From Alopecurus myosuroides (lineage: Eukaryota > Streptophyta > Magnoliopsida > Poales > Poaceae): DNA of 64,000 nt. The notes below the pieces were generated by a model. That model was not told the origin of the DNA. It worked only from the letters and a program-made list of their open reading frames with translations, and searched no databases. Every line of letters begins with the position of its first letter. Position 1 is the stretch's first letter. The stretch is taken from assembly GCA_028641055.1 (NCBI GenBank), contig CM054062.1:24002536-24066535 (forward strand), written 5' to 3'. Position numbers and translations under genes: made by a program. Below, in pieces: positions 59,384 through 64,000 of the stretch.

Positions 59384-62300
59384 TGTAACACCTGGGGTGT
59401 TACCTGTTTGTTTTCTTTTTTTTTGCTTGCATCATCTGCATCCCATAAGCATTGCATCATGTTTTTTTTTCCAAACCAATCAAAACTTCAAAACAATTTA
59501 AATTGTTCAAAAACCCTAATGGTAAATGCAAACAACACATTCAAATTCAAATCAACTCAATCCTATTTGGCATATTTCAAATGTGGGTTTAAAAAAAAAA
59601 TTAAAATCTTGTAAACAAATTAAATTCAATAATTTTCATAATTGTTTGGGCTTATTAAATAAAATTTGTTTATTTTTTAAATCAAATGAAACCCTCTATG
59701 AATTTCAAATACTAAATTTCAAACTAATTGTCCTTTTTCAAATTGTTGAAAATAGGTAACCTACCTCGATGTTGCTGTTTTGTTAATCAAAAGAATATAT
59801 TCCATAACATATAAACACCCCAAACCCTATTTCACCTCTCTATCTCTTTCATGCATTACAAAAAAAAAGGGGAAAAAGAAAAATCAAAGAGAGGGTGAGC
59901 TGAGAGGGAGGCAGCCCACTCTAGCCAGCCCAGTTCTTTTCCCCTCCCCAGCCCACCTAGTTCACCACCTAGGCCCATCGACTGGTTCTTCCTCGTACGG
60001 ACAGAACCGAGCACGAGGCTGTCGCTGTCAGCACCCTTTCCCCTCACCTGCTCCTTCTTTTCTCCCCCCCTACAAGTAGTCCCTCTCCCCCAGGAACCCT
60101 AGCCCTCTCCCTACCATCTTCCCCATCCGCCGCCACCCCTCTCTCCACTCCCTCTCTTCCCTGTTTCTTTCACCACATCCACCTCCATGGCCGGAGCTAG
60201 GAGGACACGGAGCCAGGGCCGTGAGCGACGAGAAGGGCCACCGAGGCCGGGAACCGAACCCTCACGCCGCCCTCCACGTTCTCGCAGAGGCACGGGGGCC
60301 AGGACTGCCCGAGCCAACGGCGCCGTCGAGCCTCTTCCGCCCAGGTCCCTGTCCAACCTCTGAAACTGATGCTGTTCGAAAAATTCAGTTAACCCGTTGT
60401 AGTTTTCTTATGGAGTTGAACCTGCTATCTGTCACAACTCGCAGCTGCAGCCCAGCGGTAAGGCCACACCGTGCGCGCGCCCCACCTCGCAGGTTCGAAC
60501 CCCCCGTGGAGCACTTTGCTCCACCTTTTTTCGCGAATTACCGCGCGGTGGCGGGCCCACCCGTCGGTGACCCCTCAAGCCGCGTCAGCTGCCACCCGCG
60601 CTCCGTCATGCGCCAGCTCAGCCGGGCCCCTTCGTCAGTCTCCGTGGCTAGGCTCCACCCCGGTGAGAAACCCCTCCAGATCTAGATCTGGATCCGCACT
60701 TTACACCCAGGCCCCTAGCTTTTTCTGTTTCTGCACATAAGCCCCTCCACACACTGTTTCCTTCACAGTTAAGCCCCTGTTTTTTTACAGAACTAACCCT
60801 AAACTTCAAATGCCCCTAATTTTCAAACCACAAATCCAAATGCCACAAATTTTATATGTATTCCAATCAAAATTCCATGAAATTTTCAAATATCACATTT
60901 GTTATCTGTTTTGCACATTCCAAATTGTTTCAAATTTCAAATTCAAACAATTCTTTTCCAATTTGGTTAATTCCATAATTAATTCATAATTAGTTCAATC
61001 AACTCAAATAAAATATGTTTTTCAGTCCAAATTCAATGTACTTTCTGTTTATCAACTTGGTTTTGCAATTTGGGAAATTAAAATTAATGTTATTTAATAA
61101 TCCTTAAATTGGTTAATTAATTGGCATAATTCATAACTTTCAAATGGTTGCTCCAAATTAAATACTCCAAACATGTTTTTCATCCAAAATTGAATGCCAC
61201 ACTCGAATATCCACTTTGTTTTCTGGTTTGCAAACAATTAAGTTGAATAATTGTTTCACCTCTTATTTAATGCAATTCAAATTGCCAAAATTCATAACTA
61301 ATTCATTTTAATTCCAAATCAAACAAATAAAATATGTTTTTCAATCAGAAACTTGCAAGGAATCTGTTCATGCCATCCATATCTCTGTTTGCATCTTATC
61401 TTGTGTATTTTAATTCTTGTTATGCATGTTCCCCTATATGACAACATATGGAATGTGTGGGCTAATTATTTTCCAGCTGTTGCCCCATTCCATTTAAATT
61501 GCCTAACTCACCTACCTTATTGTTTTCCATGCTAAACAACATTTAATTTGATGGTTAGATAAACAACTTGAACCCATCCCTATTTCTCCGGACTCCGGTT
61601 CCGATTAAATTGCTTAAGTTGTTTTCCCTGTTGCATCTTGCCATGTCATGCATATAAAATAGGATCATGCTGGATCTTTTGCCGTAGTAGTAATTGTTGC
61701 ATCCCGTTGTTTGTTCGAGGTTCGTTGCTTCTTCCCGGATAGGACGTTGAGATGATGTGAGCCACGACAAGTTCTGCTACCTTGCGGGATCTCAGGCAAG
61801 TATACTCACTTGCTGCCATATGGCTGCCTTTCATCACTTGTTACCGATTCTTTCCGTTGTTCTTTTATGCTAGCCTTAGTAGTAGTTGTTTCTGTTACGA
61901 ACCCATCACATGAATCCCTTAACCTTGATATTGCCTCACCTCCATACCTATAACCATTGCTTGTTGCACGTGTCTTACCTAGCATGCTTAGGTTGTTTTG
62001 CTCGAGTCTGTTACCCGTTACTTTCCGTTACTAGATTGCTTTTATTGTTCTGGGGGCTCGATGTTAATCAATCAACCTGTTATTAATAATATGCTGATAA
62101 GGCACCGGCAGGAGGCCCTTTGTGGTTTTGAGGCCTGCTAGTGTCGAACTTAATTAGGAAAAGGGTCTTGTCTACTGATCCATGATGAGCGTGCTCACCG
62201 CATCCGGGTGGTAGTATGGGACCCCCCTCGACTTAGACCTGATCTGCAGCTTGTCCGAAGAGCCACACTTAGTTCGGGTGTTCCATTTGCTCCTTGCATA

Positions 62301-63356
62301 ATGGGTGGATCCCCCATGGTTACTTATGATGATGATGCATACAGGGCGAGGCCTGTAGTGCCGGGGTGTTGTGTCCTGCGGGAGTTTTGCACACCTGCGC
62401 TGAGTATTCGGCTGCGTGGCTGGGACCTTATAGCTCCGTGGCTCCTAGGATGGGTTGTAGAGATGGTTTGGGTCGTGTCAAGCCAACCTGAGTTTTAGTT
62501 GGTGGCTTGAGTGTGTACGGGTACTGGAGCACACCCTGCAGGGATAAATCTTCTCGAGAAGCCGTGTTTTCCGCGGTTATGGATTACTTGGTGAAAGTAC
62601 TGGCTAACAAGTACCCAGAACAACTTACACCTAATGATAATAACTTGACTAGTAATAGTCTTATTGACACAACAACCTGATCCATTATTCATTAATCCAA
62701 CTGTGTGAGTTATCCTCGGATTGCTTCTTTGGATAAGGGGCGAGATCCAGGATGGGTTTGTTTGGAGTTACTTTCAGTTGGTTACTATCCTCGATCTTAT
62801 CTTCTTTCTGTTAGCCGGAAGTTGTAGTATCTCTCTGTAGTTGGTTAGTGCAGCATGCTGTTGCTTATTTGCAATAACCCCTTCCTTTCCGTTGATCCTA
62901 AAGAATTTGTATCTTGTGATGACTGGCTACGCCGGTATCTTGTGAGTATGGGTTTTTATCCACTTGCCAGTACTTAACCGTACTGACCCACGAATCTCTT
63001 TCGTGGCTGCAAATTCCAACTTGCAGTCAACAGGTTTGAAGTCTGACGATGTTAGCTTGGGAATCCCTCCGGCTTGGCCTGGGCAGGGATTGGACGCTCT
63101 CGGTTATCTTCAGGACTCTTAGTCCAACTTGTATCTTGTCCGTAGCCGGACGTTTGTTTCTTCCGCTGTTATTTGGATCTTTGTAATGTATCAGTTGTAA
63201 CCCTGGCTCGTCTTGTATCTATCTGTTTCTGTTGTAATTGTGGATTATTCGTGAACTATTGTAATGTTATCACAAGTGGCAACCTGGAATCGGTTATTAT
63301 GTGGAGTTTGGCGGGAATGCTGAAATCTGCATAGTGCCCGGTCCCGGGGCGTCACA
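59384..63356 (+). repeat. 3' LTR (3,973 bp)
   Basis: Near-identical to 54,933-58,908. Substitutions seen near 60,229, 61,341, 61,868, 61,967, 61,998, 62,862 and 63,297, plus shorter T and T homopolymers near 59,420 and 59,601. Confidence 0.92.
60449..60531 (+). promoter_or_regulatory. tRNA-like Pol III unit in the 3' LTR
   Basis: Exact copy of 56,001-56,083, with the B box at 60,492-60,502 and a T6 run at the end. No difference between the two copies was seen. Confidence 0.5.
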
Positions 63357-63850
63357 CCTAGAGACAATAATATTCACTTATTATTCTATCTCCAAGTTCA
63401 TTATGAAGTTTATAGCATCATGCTATAACCGCTATAGTACTTGAAAAGTGAGTTTTCAAAGAAAATGTGTAAAGATATAAAGAAACGATAGTTCCTAACG
63501 ATAGTTCCTAATCTTGTCTCTAAGATTACCTTATGATTTGTGAGATGATCATGCTTTCCTGATCATGGACTCTGTTAAGTCTAGCAAACATAATAGTTTA
63601 TTGTTAGAGTAAAAATAGTACTGAACTGGCCCAAATATATGATCTTGCTAAGAAACTGATAATTTTAATGTATTTAGCAAAGTGAACATGGAGTTGAGAT
63701 TGACTATAATTCCTATACTATGAGAATATCTAGTTATCGCACAATCGACTGTTATGCTTTGGATGTCTTCAAACGTCCACCGTAACAGATTATGACGTTG
63801 ATGTGTGGGTATAATCTAGAGCATGTAATGGAACTGAGATCGTTCACAAA
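63357..63850 (+). mobile_element. Remainder of the BARE/Angela-like LTR target
   Basis: Continues from 54,932 as AGACAATAATATTCACTTATTATTC, AT-rich and non-coding, resembling a diverged BARE/WIS/Angela LTR. No primer site is seen before the MITE, so its end is uncertain. Confidence 0.45.
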
Positions 63851-63852
63851 TA

Positions 63853-64000
63853 CTCCCTCCGTTCCACAATATAAGATGTTTTAGACTTTTTCCATATTCA
63901 CGTACATACATATGTATCTAGACACATTTTAGTGTATATGTACACTCACTTTAGTGTGTAACTAGACAACATGTGAAATAGCTAAAACATCTTATATTAT
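63853..64000. mobile_element. Stowaway MITE cut by the window end
   Basis: TA then CTCCCTCCGTTCCACAATATAAGATGTTTTAG. The complementary arm CTAAAACATCTTATATT is present at the end, but the terminal GGAGGGAG lies beyond 64,000. Inner text resembles the MITE at 50,918. Confidence 0.88.

Larger units (their letters stand above)
54933..63356 (+). mobile_element. LTR element with two ~4-kb LTRs and only 475 bp inside
   Basis: Starts TGTAACACC and ends GCGTCACA, flanked by CCTAG on both sides (54,928-54,932 and 63,357-63,361), so it integrated as one unit. The 5' LTR is 3,976 bp and the 3' LTR 3,973 bp. I count seven substitutions and two homopolymer-length differences between them, roughly 0.2 percent. 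The inside has a primer site but no coding frame and no clear polypurine tract. It is non-autonomous and resembles a LARD reduced to almost nothing but LTRs. Window 1-2019 carries an older relative. Confidence 0.93.

Overview
The window reads as repeat-dominated intergenic DNA of a large-genome pooid grass, most likely Triticeae (wheat, Aegilops, barley or rye relatives). The evidence is nested LTR retrotransposons with 2-5 kb LTRs, a BARE/Angela-like LTR start used as an insertion target, several CTCCCTCCG-ended Stowaway MITEs with TA target duplications, two L1-type LINEs, and a CACTA remnant. I found no intact host protein gene, tRNA, rRNA or CRISPR. The only uninterrupted long coding frame belongs to a Copia retrotransposon. 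All calls come from reading the sequence; family names are tentative because no library search was possible.

Layout. 1-2019 is the 3' half of a long LTR from the same family as the element at 54.9-63.4 kb. 2.0-5.9 kb holds Gypsy fragments, with gag and protease on the minus strand and a 1.5-kb LTR. 5.9-15.7 kb is a minus-strand element (gag, tRNA-iMet primer site, 2.4-kb LTR) whose gag is split by a 4,879-bp solo LTR with a CAAGA duplication. That element sits against a decayed plus-strand Copia at 15.7-18.15 kb. A decayed LINE lies on the minus strand at 18.7-24.4 kb and a better preserved one on the plus strand at 28.8-35.5 kb. They are head to head around about 4.4 kb of low-copy DNA, and both keep the same 4-nt ATGA overlap between ORF1 and ORF2. 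35.5-42.9 kb is low-copy sequence with MITEs, a CACTA remnant, a GC-rich island, a LINE zinc-knuckle fragment and a 1.1-kb LINE-derived retroposon with a 13-bp target duplication.

42,870-48,249 is a complete Copia element on the minus strand: identical 171-bp LTRs, GTAAT duplication, primer site, polypurine tract and one 1,572-codon gag-pol frame. It looks very recent, although one reverse-transcriptase residue that is usually Arg is Cys. 48.3-54.9 kb is low-copy DNA with one well-formed Stowaway MITE and a perfect 17-bp hairpin.

54,933-63,356 is the strangest object: an LTR element flanked by CCTAG with two LTRs of about 3,975 bp that are nearly identical, but only 475 bp between them, no coding capacity and no recognisable polypurine tract. 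Each LTR carries a tRNA-like A box and B box, a perfect hairpin and a T6 run, which together resemble a small Pol III unit. It sits inside a BARE/Angela-like LTR remnant, and the window ends inside another Stowaway MITE.
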